From positions 1 through 44,101 of the forward strand of contig WAMJ01000236.1 of the NCBI GenBank assembly GCA_015522385.1: 44,101 nt of DNA. The letters run 5' to 3'. This document shows positions 8,286 through 16,483 of the stretch, piece after piece. A program made the position numbers and the translations under genes. The notes under the pieces are model-generated. The model was not told the origin of the DNA, did no database searches, and saw nothing but the letters and a program-made list of their open reading frames with translations. The number at the start of each line of letters is the position of its first letter. Within the stretch, counting starts at the first letter, position 1. Origin of the DNA: Candidatus Heimdallarchaeota archaeon (GTDB taxonomy: Archaea; Asgardarchaeota; Heimdallarchaeia; Heimdallarchaeales; Kariarchaeaceae).

Positions 8286-9281
8286 GTGGATTCAGAATAC
8301 CCTGCTCTCCAACCTAAATTCAGTAAACTATATGCCCTCTTCTCCCTCTGGTTGATCTCTGGTGCGTACTACGATGCCTTCACGCACACCCATAATCCTG
8401 AACTTGAGACCTTTTTCACCCCTGCCCACCTTACAATCTACACAGGTGGTGCTCTGTTGGCATCGCTCATGGGTTATACTGTTTGGACAAACCGGAAGCT
8501 AGGTTACTTATTCTGGAAGGCAGTCCCTAAGGGATACGACGTGTCCCTCCTTGGTGCATTCTTCTTTTTCATCGCTGGGGCTGGGGATCTTGCTTGGCAT
8601 GAGGTCTTCGGGATAGAGCAAGATCTGGAAGCTGCTTTCTCTGCCACTCATCTTCTCCTCGTCACCTCTTTCATCCTGCTAATGAGCGGTCCATTCAACG
8701 CTGCATGGATCAGGAAGAAAGATACCAGGCCTATATTTGAAGACTGGCCCATTATCATATCCGTTGCTATGATGCTGGCCTCGCTTTCTGTTATTACACA
8801 GTGGGCACACCCGTTTGTGAGGTTACAGGCAACTGTGGTCTCCAGCCCTGATCCTGATATAGGGCACTCGATCGGTATACTTTCAATAATCCTGCAGACT
8901 GTCTTCATGATGAGCATAGTACTTCTCACTGCGAAGAGGCGTCTAATGCCTGTAGGGGGATATACCATCGTTCTCCTCCTCAACAGTATCTACCTCACCG
9001 CTATGCAGCAGACGTATCCCCTGAACTGGGTGGCTCTTATCACTGGTGTGGTTGCAGATTTGTACTGCTGGTGGGCTGACGAGTTCACAGACACTAAATT
9101 CCGAATTTTTGCGTTTCTGATACCTCTGGTGTATTTTAGTCTGTACTTTGTCTTCATCAGTCTCTACTACACGTTAGTGTGGAATGCCCACATCGTCTCA
9201 GGGGCGATCTTCTTCCCCGTGTTGATCTCTCTTGTGCTCAGCTATCTCGTGAAACAACCCGATCTGATCGAGCAGTTGTAG
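8286..9281 (+). CDS. Multi-pass membrane protein with conserved-looking intramembrane histidines, function unknown
   Basis: The 331-residue product has about nine hydrophobic segments and no signal peptide. Histidines cluster at membrane boundaries in a pattern that looks functional: FTHTHN (His34, His36), FTPAHLTIYTG (His48), GDLAWHEVFGIE (His105), FSATHLLL (His122), TQWAHP (His175) and WNAHIVSG (His302). The acidic residues Asp101, Glu106 and Glu111 lie near His105. Such a set could bind heme, copper or another metal within the membrane, but no family is recognised. The GTG start is supported by an AT-rich box about 25 nt upstream. The gene diverges from the trp regulator; a functional link to tryptophan is not shown. 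Confidence 0.75.
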   Translation: MDSEYPALQPKFSKLYALFSLWLISGAYYDAFTHTHNPELETFFTPAHLTIYTGGALLASLMGYTVWTNRKLGYLFWKAVPKGYDVSLLGAFFFFIAGAGDLAWHEVFGIEQDLEAAFSATHLLLVTSFILLMSGPFNAAWIRKKDTRPIFEDWPIIISVAMMLASLSVITQWAHPFVRLQATVVSSPDPDIGHSIGILSIILQTVFMMSIVLLTAKRRLMPVGGYTIVLLLNSIYLTAMQQTYPLNWVALITGVVADLYCWWADEFTDTKFRIFAFLIPLVYFSLYFVFISLYYTLVWNAHIVSGAIFFPVLISLVLSYLVKQPDLIEQL

Positions 9282-9357
9282 TGTTCTATGACCCAATATG
9301 TCATCAAATAGGATAGATATCTATAGTGTGTTGGATATTGTGGGAAGACCCTATTGA

Positions 9358-9792
9358 CTACTGCTTGTTATTCTTTCTCTTGATACCGAATGAGGTGATG
9401 AAAATCGCCATCATGGCGATCGCCTGCCCCAAGCTCAGGTTGTTGTGCCGCTTGGACAGCTCCATAGACAGTCGGTCCACAAGATCCTCCGTGGGAAAGG
9501 AAGTCGTCAGAAGGAGAGCGGTGAGCCCTGCAAAAGACGTGATACCTGTCACCTCTACCTTCCCGAACTTCTTTAGAAGAAACTCCCTACCGATGAACTT
9601 ATGGTTCTCTCCAACTTGGAGTGATGCATAACCCTCCCTCATGTGGAATTCCGCTTTCTCTACCCCCTCGATTTTCAGGGTGCTCATCACCGCGGAGAGG
9701 AGGTGGTTGGTCAGTGTCAATTCGAAGATCTCATTTCTCCTCATGAGGTGCTCGATCTGTATTGCTTGGTCAATATCTGTGTGTGATATCAT
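9358..9792 (-). CDS. Small protein with C-terminal membrane segment, function unknown
   Basis: This 144-residue protein starts with an amphipathic, charged region (DIDQAIQIEHLMRRNEIFELTLTNHLLSAVM). A central alpha/beta-looking part follows, with EKAEFHMREGYASLQVGENHKFIGREF. Two hydrophobic stretches are near residues 81-96 (TGITSFAGLTALLLTT) and 119-135 (LGQAIAMMAIFITSFGI), the latter followed by a basic tail KRKNNKQ. It may be a small inner-membrane protein with its main body in the cytoplasm. I do not recognise a family. It converges with the membrane protein gene upstream. An inverted repeat lies directly before its ATG at 9794-9812. Confidence 0.6.
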   Translation of the reverse strand: MISHTDIDQAIQIEHLMRRNEIFELTLTNHLLSAVMSTLKIEGVEKAEFHMREGYASLQVGENHKFIGREFLLKKFGKVEVTGITSFAGLTALLLTTSFPTEDLVDRLSMELSKRHNNLSLGQAIAMMAIFITSFGIKRKNNKQ

Positions 9793-9793
9793 T

Positions 9794-9812
9794 GCATACT
9801 ATCTGTGTATGC
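9794..9812. promoter_or_regulatory. Inverted repeat just upstream of the small membrane protein gene
   Basis: GCATAC (9794-9799) and GTATGC (9807-9812) are perfect reverse complements separated by 7 nt, starting one base before the ATG at 9792. The related string ATCTGTATGC recurs near 9889, so a DNA-binding protein may have more than one site in this 176-nt gap (9793-9968). The gap holds no other recognisable element. Confidence 0.3.
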
Positions 9813-9968
9813 GTTAGTATAGGGGTCTTCTGGATGTCCACAATAGTTGTGTGCAAGGTCATTATTGCTTTCTGTATGACTACGTAATCTGTATGCATGT
9901 GGGTTCACCCCCTGCTAGTGTCTCCTAACCATACCTTGTCGGCTTTTTGGGGTGGCTTAGAAAGGGGA

Positions 9969-10523
9969 TTATCGTATGGTGTAGTGACCTCTCTTCATCA
10001 TCTGGATGGCTATATCCGCAGCGATCAGTGTGTCGTACCTCGCTCTGTGGTAATCCGACTCACCGACCTCGACTTGGTAGAAGTTGGCCGCCTGTTCCAA
10101 CTTTGGGGGTTTCTTCTTCCCGAATACTCCCCTCATGTACTCCGCTGACTGCCACATGAGACAAGGTTGCCTCCTGTACCCCAGACTCCCTAGGTGTGAC
10201 TCCATCTTACCCAGAAAACTCGTCAGATCGAATCCCACATTCCACGAGGTCAGATTCTTACCCTTTAGGATTCTTCTCAGGTCCTCCCAGACCTCTCCTA
10301 TGGACGGACTATCTCGGAGGTCGTCGAACCCGATTCCGCATTGTCTTGCCCACCAACATCTGTTGATTTTATCCTTGTACCTATCAGGATAGGAGATCAG
10401 GGTGTCGTAGACTAACTCCTTCTTCAGGTCATCGCTTATTCTCACCAGAGCAATCTCAAGGATTTTATCCCTTGGATACCCGTAGATCCCCGTCGTCTCA
10501 AGATCGACTACATAAAGTACCAT
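9969..10523 (-). CDS. DEDDh 3'-5' exonuclease (RNase T / DNA polymerase III epsilon fold)
   Basis: The 184-residue protein is a stand-alone exonuclease domain. The metal-binding acidic residues are Asp7 and Glu9 in VVDLETTG, Asp99 in SWNVGFDLTSFLGKM, and His159 with Asp164 in YHRARYDTLIAADI, the DEDDh pattern. It would remove nucleotides from DNA or RNA 3' ends; the substrate cannot be told. I chose the ATG at 10523 over a longer frame from 10637 because the family motif begins immediately after it and a TATA box lies 25-32 nt upstream, as for a leaderless transcript. The additional 38 residues of the longer frame do not look like part of the fold. Confidence 0.88.
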   Translation of the reverse strand: MVLYVVDLETTGIYGYPRDKILEIALVRISDDLKKELVYDTLISYPDRYKDKINRCWWARQCGIGFDDLRDSPSIGEVWEDLRRILKGKNLTSWNVGFDLTSFLGKMESHLGSLGYRRQPCLMWQSAEYMRGVFGKKKPPKLEQAANFYQVEVGESDYHRARYDTLIAADIAIQMMKRGHYTIR

Positions 10524-10546
10524 TAAGATAGGATGAGGAAAATACT

Positions 10547-10555
10547 GTATAAATC
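10547..10555 (-). promoter_or_regulatory. TATA box for the exonuclease gene
   Basis: The minus strand reads GATTTATAC, 24-32 nt before the ATG at 10523. This spacing places the transcription start at or next to the ATG and supports the shorter exonuclease start. Confidence 0.55.
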
Positions 10556-10685
10556 TCTCGGTTAGATCCCCAATCCAACAATGAATGGAGTTCGAGGAGA
10601 TATGATCACCGCTGGCTTCAAAGTACTTTTGGTACAACTTACCTCCTCTGTAACTGTATATTCCGCATTTAGAACCTAGCTCGAA

Positions 10686-11015
10686 CTAACCGAATTTCTC
10701 GACAAAGTCCTCACGGACAGGGGTGAAGATATCCAGTGCTATGGTGTCCTCAAGTGCTCTCCCTCCATGGGGGACATCAGATTCGATTGTGAGCAGATCT
10801 CCCGAACCCAATATGACTTTCTCCTCCCCGACCATGAGCTCAAGTGAACCACTCTGAACAATTGTGATCTGCTCGTGAACGTGTGAGTGAACTGGGAGCT
10901 CTGCACCCTTCTCGAATCTCCAACGGGCAATGGTCATCTCCTTCGTGTGCTCGAATTTTCCGAAAAGACCATCCACCATCTTGTGCTCTGTATGACTGTC
11001 CCAGTTAATCTTCAT
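10686..11015 (-). CDS. Small cupin-domain protein
   Basis: This 109-residue single-domain beta-barrel protein carries both cupin motifs. Motif 1 is GAELPVHSHVHEQITIVQSGSLEL, with metal ligands His43, His45 and His47/Glu48. Motif 2 is GDLLTIESDVPHGGRAL, with His83. The C-terminal ALDIFTPVREDF is common in stand-alone cupins that bind Fe, Mn or Zn. The function may be small-molecule binding, isomerisation or dioxygenation; neighbours do not decide it. A TATA-like ATTATATC at 11037-11044 lies 22-29 nt before the ATG. Confidence 0.88.
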   Translation of the reverse strand: MKINWDSHTEHKMVDGLFGKFEHTKEMTIARWRFEKGAELPVHSHVHEQITIVQSGSLELMVGEEKVILGSGDLLTIESDVPHGGRALEDTIALDIFTPVREDFVEKFG

Positions 11016-11062
11016 ACTTTGAAATACAGTTGAGGGATATAATAGTATTATTGCTGTAAGAT

Positions 11063-13969
11063 TTATGATGATCCTTCTGTCTTCTTCCCGAATTTCATCC
11101 TGAAGATGAATTTAGAAAGGAGGAAAGCGAGGTACAGCCCCACTGTGGCCGCCATCCCAACGAAGAAGGTGTAGTTGTCGTAGATTTCCTGCGCCTGACT
11201 CATGACCGAATCGATGCCCTCCGGAGGGACGGTCGCGTCGAAGGAGTAGACGAAGGGATTACTCTCTGAACCCTTGGTTGAAGTCTGCCCGAACTCGTCT
11301 GTAGCGGTGATGTAGTACTCCATCGTCTGTCCGTCCGCAATCGCAGGTAGCTCTGCAGTGTACAGATCTCCAAGAGATTCCATGGGAATTGACTGCCACT
11401 GCCCACCGTCCATCCGGTACATGAGGGTCACCGAGGTGATCTCACTCCGGTCAGTGACGGAGACGCTGACAACGGTTGGCACGCCCTTCTCCGGGGTGGT
11501 CGGGAATAGGAGGATGTCTGAGATCTCAGGGGCATCGAGGTCGTTATCCACCACAATCGTTGAGGCGAGCGATGTCGCAGTGTTCCCGCTGGAGTCCCTC
11601 GCAGTTGCTGTAATGGTGTGGATCCCATTGGACAAATCCCTTGTGTCCAGTACGAATGTGTATGGTGCAGACGACGAGTTCCCCACCGAGCTTCCATCGA
11701 CCAACAATTCTACACTCTCTACGCTGGAGCCCACGTCCGAACTCTTGACGGTGATAGATATATTTCCGGTAACGGCGGTGTTATTTGCAGGATCCGAGAT
11801 CGAAACCAGTGGAGCAACATCGTCCCCAATCGTGTACTTGTAATAGGTTGATCCGTCCATGGAGTCCGCACTGTTCCCGAACTCGTCCTCGACGTGGATG
11901 TAGTACTCCACTAACGAGTTGTAAGGTGCTGCAGGGATCGTCGCAGTATAGGTCTGACCCGAGGAGCTGAGATTTGCAATAGACCACGCTGCTCCATCTA
12001 CCCTGTAGACGAGCGACACATTCGTGGTATCCCCGAGGGTGTCCGTGACGTCGACCTGTACCCTGACGGGAGAGTAGTACACTGGTGTGTCCAGAACGTC
12101 GACACTCAGTACCTCTGGTGCTCCAACATCCTCGATTATGTCGAGGTCATCGAGGTAGAAGGTGATGTCACCCGTCTCCTGATTGCTCATGTATATCTGG
12201 AGTGCGCTGAGGTTCCAGATATTCTCCCCGAATACCGCATTTAGGTCTGATGCCAGATTCCTCCTCAAATTACTCCATGTCAAATTCTGCGTGAAATCCC
12301 CAAGTAGGTAGGTGCCTGCATTAGAGCTGTTGCTGTATCCTAAAGAATTCTGGGGTATCCCGACATAGTAGATCAAGTCATATGCCCCAAAGTCAAGGTT
12401 AATCTGAATGAACCTCTGACCAGTGCTCACAACATTGTCGACCATCCACCAGAAATCCATGAAGTAGTTGTCCTTGATTCTGGTATTAGAGACCTTGTAC
12501 AGGTACAGGTACTGAGAGCTTGTGAGGTTGATCTGAGCTCCGAAATTCCCACTGTGGGCGATGGAACTACGATTGTACGTTGCGCTCCCCGAAGGTGCCC
12601 AATTCTGGAGAGGAGAGCCGGAGGAGTCACTAAATGTGGACTCGAAGTCGTAGTCATTAATAACATCAGAAATGAGCTTGAGATTGTCTATTTGTGTAAT
12701 CAGTGACATGTCGAAGTCAAAGGAATTTGTGCTAAACTGCAAGTACGTAAGACCAAAATTGGTATAGTTCAGCGAGTTCAGGAGATCATAGAGGTCGATT
12801 GATAACGACTGCCACTCTCCGTACGATGTAACGATTGAGCTATTCAGGTAGACGTAAGCGTTTGATGGGGAAGAATAATTTCCGGAAAGAGGGAAGTAGC
12901 TCCTACTCAGGTAATAGTAGAGGTTGAGGGCGTAGTTGCTTCCATTGGTGAACGAAAGACGTAGGTAGTTCTCAAACCCGTCCCCTCCTGCGGATTGGTT
13001 GTCTACCTTGTAGTCGAAGCTCAGGAGGGATGCATTCTCCCGAATAGCGATTCTACTGCTCTGGGATGAGAATGACCTGCTCACGGAGGCATATGAGGAA
13101 TCGGTCTCCCTAGTCGTGGTGGTGTTGAGGAGGAGCACGTTGGTCCTCTCCCCCTCCTGAACTGTAGAGATTGTTCCATAATTTGTTCTCTGTGAACTCC
13201 AGTTCGAGGAGCCCTCGAAATCACCATCGGGTTCGAAGTTGTAACCCGTTCTATTAGTCAATCTAAAATCGTCGAGGAGGAGGATCGAGGACGAAATTGG
13301 TTGGCTAGGAGAGTAGAGGTAGATCCCGAGCCAGTCATAGTATATCTGAGAGGTGTTCCCAAATGCCTGCTCGAAGTAGGCTGACGCGTTGAAGGTGTAT
13401 GTGTTCCACGTACCGAGAGTCTGGTTGTGGAACAGGTACTTACGCGTGCTGCTATTTGATCCTCCAAAATTGTTAGTCGACAGGTAATCGTAGATGTAGT
13501 ACCACGAGTAATTTTCCGCCCTGAACTGAGATAGGAGATATAACGATCCTCCGTTGCTGAGCTCAGGGTTTGTAAGATTCAGCTTGAAGCTAATTTCAAC
13601 ACTCTGATTCAGGAGCAGTAGGTTAGATGCATAGCCTCTACTGATAGTACCTGTTTGACCAAACTGTCCGCCATTCAGCTCGTACTTCAATGACTGGGAT
13701 CCACTGATTACACTCTCGGTATTATTTGTAATTAAGTAGCTGTATCCCGATGCATAGCTGCTGAGGCCAGTAGGAACTCCAGATGAATCCGTTTGCTCAA
13801 AATCATTATTCGGGAAAACATTTGTTCTCACGTGCTGTGCCCCCTGATTCACAACCGTTGGTGATGCACCAATTTCTATCTTCCTGTTTTCCTTTGAGAC
13901 AGGGTTTGCCCCTGTTAGAGTAAACAACAAGGAGGACAGTAATAGCGCGAATACGATCGATTGCTTCAT
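11063..13969 (-). CDS. Large cell-surface protein with Ig-like domains and C-terminal membrane anchor
   Basis: The 968-residue product starts with a signal peptide (MKQSIVFALLLSSLLFTLTG). Three beta-rich modules follow, each opening with a DFE-type phrase (NNDFEQ, DGDFEG, DYDFES) at about residues 50, 250 and 440; they resemble carbohydrate-binding or jelly-roll domains. Three Ig-like domains occupy about 620-910; the middle one (ISDPANNTAVTGNISITVKSSD) matches bacterial Ig domain type. A single membrane helix near 935-955 is followed by a basic tail, so the body lies outside the cell. Many N-x-S/T sites suggest N-glycosylation. I chose the ATG at 13969; a TTG three codons earlier is less likely. 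It may be an S-layer component or adhesin. Confidence 0.85.
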   Translation of the reverse strand: MKQSIVFALLLSSLLFTLTGANPVSKENRKIEIGASPTVVNQGAQHVRTNVFPNNDFEQTDSSGVPTGLSSYASGYSYLITNNTESVISGSQSLKYELNGGQFGQTGTISRGYASNLLLLNQSVEISFKLNLTNPELSNGGSLYLLSQFRAENYSWYYIYDYLSTNNFGGSNSSTRKYLFHNQTLGTWNTYTFNASAYFEQAFGNTSQIYYDWLGIYLYSPSQPISSSILLLDDFRLTNRTGYNFEPDGDFEGSSNWSSQRTNYGTISTVQEGERTNVLLLNTTTTRETDSSYASVSRSFSSQSSRIAIRENASLLSFDYKVDNQSAGGDGFENYLRLSFTNGSNYALNLYYYLSRSYFPLSGNYSSPSNAYVYLNSSIVTSYGEWQSLSIDLYDLLNSLNYTNFGLTYLQFSTNSFDFDMSLITQIDNLKLISDVINDYDFESTFSDSSGSPLQNWAPSGSATYNRSSIAHSGNFGAQINLTSSQYLYLYKVSNTRIKDNYFMDFWWMVDNVVSTGQRFIQINLDFGAYDLIYYVGIPQNSLGYSNSSNAGTYLLGDFTQNLTWSNLRRNLASDLNAVFGENIWNLSALQIYMSNQETGDITFYLDDLDIIEDVGAPEVLSVDVLDTPVYYSPVRVQVDVTDTLGDTTNVSLVYRVDGAAWSIANLSSSGQTYTATIPAAPYNSLVEYYIHVEDEFGNSADSMDGSTYYKYTIGDDVAPLVSISDPANNTAVTGNISITVKSSDVGSSVESVELLVDGSSVGNSSSAPYTFVLDTRDLSNGIHTITATARDSSGNTATSLASTIVVDNDLDAPEISDILLFPTTPEKGVPTVVSVSVTDRSEITSVTLMYRMDGGQWQSIPMESLGDLYTAELPAIADGQTMEYYITATDEFGQTSTKGSESNPFVYSFDATVPPEGIDSVMSQAQEIYDNYTFFVGMAATVGLYLAFLLSKFIFRMKFGKKTEGSS

Positions 13970-13997
13970 AATATTCAAGGATCAAAAGCCTGTCCGA

Positions 13998-14007
13998 TTA
14001 TATAAAC
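13998..14007 (-). promoter_or_regulatory. TATA box for the Ig-like surface protein gene
   Basis: The minus strand reads GTTTATATAA, 29-38 nt upstream of the ATG at 13969. It is one of the clearest TATA boxes in the window and fits a leader of a few bases. Confidence 0.55.
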
Positions 14008-14142
14008 AGTTGCTGATTACTGGAATTGATGTGAAATATATTGCCTGAAAAATTCAAATGCTTTTACAGTGTTGAACTCTTGTATCAATAAGACATCAGT
14101 TCAATACCCAAGAGATATAAGTGAACTCACCTCCAATAGGCT

Positions 14143-15207
14143 ATGGCTTCGCTGACCACCACTAAATTCACCAAGTTTGACGAGATCCCCGAGGATCTTC
14201 TTGGTGGGCTCATAGAGATATACCTTGAGCACGACAGGGATTATAACTACCCCCTTGACGTCGTTACGACCGACCTCGACGATCAGGTACGAAAACTTAA
14301 ATCTCCCCCGTACCCCGACACCAAAGTTCTCAGGTATATTGGCCACGTGGGTGACATCGTTGTGGGTAGCGGTATACTGCGCCTGAACACCGGCGATCAC
14401 AATAGGAAGAATGCGAGCATAGGCGTACGTGTCAGAGAGAGCCAGAGAAGGAAGGGTTACGGACGGCAGCTCCTCAGGAGGATAGTGGATGATATTCCGG
14501 ATGAAGTTGAGATCCTGTTCTTCAGCATTTATCCCAAGCACAAAGATTTCATAGACTACATTGAGCGTTTACCTGTCAAGCTCGGATTGACAGACAGGAA
14601 ATCTGCAAGTGATCTCCGCACCTTCACACTGGAGGATGTGAGGAGAAGAACTGTTGACCTTATGCAGGAGGCACAGAGTAGGGGCTTCAAGTTCATCCAG
14701 ATCATGGATTACATGTTCCCTGATGGTTTCGACCCGGTATCCTTCGCCCAGATCATCGAGGAGATCTGGAACGATATGCCAACCGAGGACCTTAGTGTCG
14801 AGAAGGAGCAGCTCACTCCCGAGTTCTTCAATATATCTAGAAAAAGAGCAGAGATTGGCGACTACTACATTTGGACAGTCGTTGCAATACACGTTCCCAG
14901 TGGAAAGATCGCTGGATACACCGATACTTATCTCGACTACAACTTCCCAGATCTCATCCATCAAGGTGACACCGGAGTGGTCCGGGAGTTCCGGGGAAAC
15001 AGGCTCGGTCTGACTCTCAAGTACATCATGCTCGAAAGGATACTCTCTGATCCTCGACTCGTGGACTCCAAGTATATCCAGACGCACAATGCGGGAAGCA
15101 ATTCGCACATGATCGCGATTAATGACGAGTTAAGGTACAGGGAGGTGGCGATAATTCCTGAGTATGAGATCAAGAAGTCAGATATGATGGCTGCACTTGA
15201 ATCCTAG
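14143..15207 (+). CDS. Tandem GNAT-family N-acetyltransferase
   Basis: The 354-residue protein holds two GNAT domains. The N-terminal one has a clear acetyl-CoA loop, RVRESQRRKGYGRQLL (about residues 96-111). The C-terminal one has GVVREFRGNRLGLTLK near 282-296 and the late motif QTHNAGSNSHMIAINDELRYRE, which is typical of tandem GNATs related to mycothiol synthase and antibiotic acetyltransferases. It transfers an acetyl group from acetyl-CoA to an amine; the acceptor is unknown. The ATG has a TATA-like GATATAAG about 21-28 nt upstream. It diverges from the surface protein gene and is followed on the same strand by a regulator. Confidence 0.88.
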   Translation: MASLTTTKFTKFDEIPEDLLGGLIEIYLEHDRDYNYPLDVVTTDLDDQVRKLKSPPYPDTKVLRYIGHVGDIVVGSGILRLNTGDHNRKNASIGVRVRESQRRKGYGRQLLRRIVDDIPDEVEILFFSIYPKHKDFIDYIERLPVKLGLTDRKSASDLRTFTLEDVRRRTVDLMQEAQSRGFKFIQIMDYMFPDGFDPVSFAQIIEEIWNDMPTEDLSVEKEQLTPEFFNISRKRAEIGDYYIWTVVAIHVPSGKIAGYTDTYLDYNFPDLIHQGDTGVVREFRGNRLGLTLKYIMLERILSDPRLVDSKYIQTHNAGSNSHMIAINDELRYREVAIIPEYEIKKSDMMAALES

Positions 15208-15300
15208 TATCCCCGAGCAACGGCCCCCATATCCCGCACATAATTGTAGTACTGATCTCGAAATTAGAAAAAATGTGCAAATGTATGACCTCTGTCTAAA

Positions 15301-15308
15301 ATTATAAA
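15301..15308 (+). promoter_or_regulatory. TATA box for the dual-HTH regulator
   Basis: ATTATAAA lies 24-31 nt before the ATG at 15332. It supports that ATG rather than the TTG at 15317 as the start codon. Confidence 0.5.
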
Positions 15309-15331
15309 TTCTTCAATTGGTATTCTCTCAT

Positions 15332-16483
15332 ATGAAGTGGACGAGACTCCTCTCAGAATCGTGGATTGAGGAAAGGACATTCAGACTGTTTCTTGCCCTC
15401 CAGAAGAATCCGCTTCTTCCAGTAAGTGCCTTGGCAGAGCAATTTGGAGTCTCCTCCACATTGGTGAAATCGAGATTGCAGGCGATGAAGGAGAATGGAT
15501 TTCTCCGCAAGGACTCCGAGATCATCGTCCCCTTTCTCGGAAAGCGTCTTCAGACAGAGGTCGAGGCAGTTTACAACCCGTTCGCACTTGGTCTCCAGCG
15601 TGTTCATGTCATCTTCGAGAACATCAAGTCGAAGGAGTCACTGCAGTGGATCCAAGCACTTCTCCGTATCCATCCATACAGTCACTACCAAGTCGTTGGA
15701 TACTCAGGTAAGGCATATGTCTATTCACAGATCGATATACCGCCCGAGGGTTTGTCCTACCTGAAAGATCTGCTCAATCTGGTGAAAAACGAGGGGCACT
15801 GCTCGTCGCTTAAACTCATGACACAGAGATATATAGCGAGGAGTGACTTCGACTTTGATCTCTGGAAATCTCGATGGAGTACTCAAGGAATGTCTGATTC
15901 GTGGAATGAGTACGTCCAGCACTCTGAGTCGACCGTAGCTGATCCGCTTGTTCCACAGACCACAATCAAGTTCGACATCACAGACCTCAAGCTACTGAGG
16001 GAGCTGACTGTCAATGGGAGACCGATCATCTCCCAACTTTCGAAGTACTATGACATCGACCGGTCAAGAATCTCCCGGAGGGTAAACAGGCTCAGGGAGA
16101 AGGTCATCACAGAGAACCGCCTCTACTTCAATCGGAACATCTTCAACCTTTCTTATCCACAGGTGATTGTGGGCAGGTTCACAAAGGAATTCACTCCTGC
16201 AAAACTCTCGGGACTGCTGAGGCGGTCCGTCCCGTTCAGGACAACGGCATACATGGGTGATAAGTCCTTTGTGTGGTACATGCAGATCCCACCGGGTGCA
16301 GCGAGTAACTTCTCTGAATTCGTCTGGGAGAACGCCCTGTCACCACAGTACCTCCAGCTAGATCTCGAGAGGAGTGAGAGATACTATTTCTACCACGGGA
16401 ACATGGAGAGTAGGGGTAGGTGGAGATACTCAAGGTCGTACATATTGGATGAGCCCTTGGAGAATATGAAGGAGATACTCTAG
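15332..16483 (+). CDS. Transcription regulator with two winged helix-turn-helix regions
   Basis: The 383-residue protein has an N-terminal winged HTH (about residues 12-65: LFLALQKNPLLPVSALAEQFGVSSTLVKSRLQAMKENGFLRK). A second HTH follows near 215-270 (LKLLRELTVNGRPIISQLSKYYDIDRSRISRRVNRLREK). The regions after each HTH may be small sensor or dimerisation domains. The arrangement resembles doubled Lrp/AsnC-like archaeal regulators, but no effector can be named. The ATG at 15332 is preferred over a TTG 15 nt upstream because of the TATA spacing. Its TAG shares the palindrome CTAG with the stop of the convergent TPR gene. Confidence 0.8.
   Translation: MKWTRLLSESWIEERTFRLFLALQKNPLLPVSALAEQFGVSSTLVKSRLQAMKENGFLRKDSEIIVPFLGKRLQTEVEAVYNPFALGLQRVHVIFENIKSKESLQWIQALLRIHPYSHYQVVGYSGKAYVYSQIDIPPEGLSYLKDLLNLVKNEGHCSSLKLMTQRYIARSDFDFDLWKSRWSTQGMSDSWNEYVQHSESTVADPLVPQTTIKFDITDLKLLRELTVNGRPIISQLSKYYDIDRSRISRRVNRLREKVITENRLYFNRNIFNLSYPQVIVGRFTKEFTPAKLSGLLRRSVPFRTTAYMGDKSFVWYMQIPPGAASNFSEFVWENALSPQYLQLDLERSERYYFYHGNMESRGRWRYSRSYILDEPLENMKEIL

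Noticed and set aside
10524..10637. N-terminal extension of the exonuclease to 10637
   Set aside because: The extension would contain the TATA box and adds residues that are not part of the exonuclease fold.
14101..14541. 146-codon open frame on the minus strand opposite the tandem GNAT gene
   Set aside because: It lies within a gene with clear GNAT motifs on the other strand and shows no family features.
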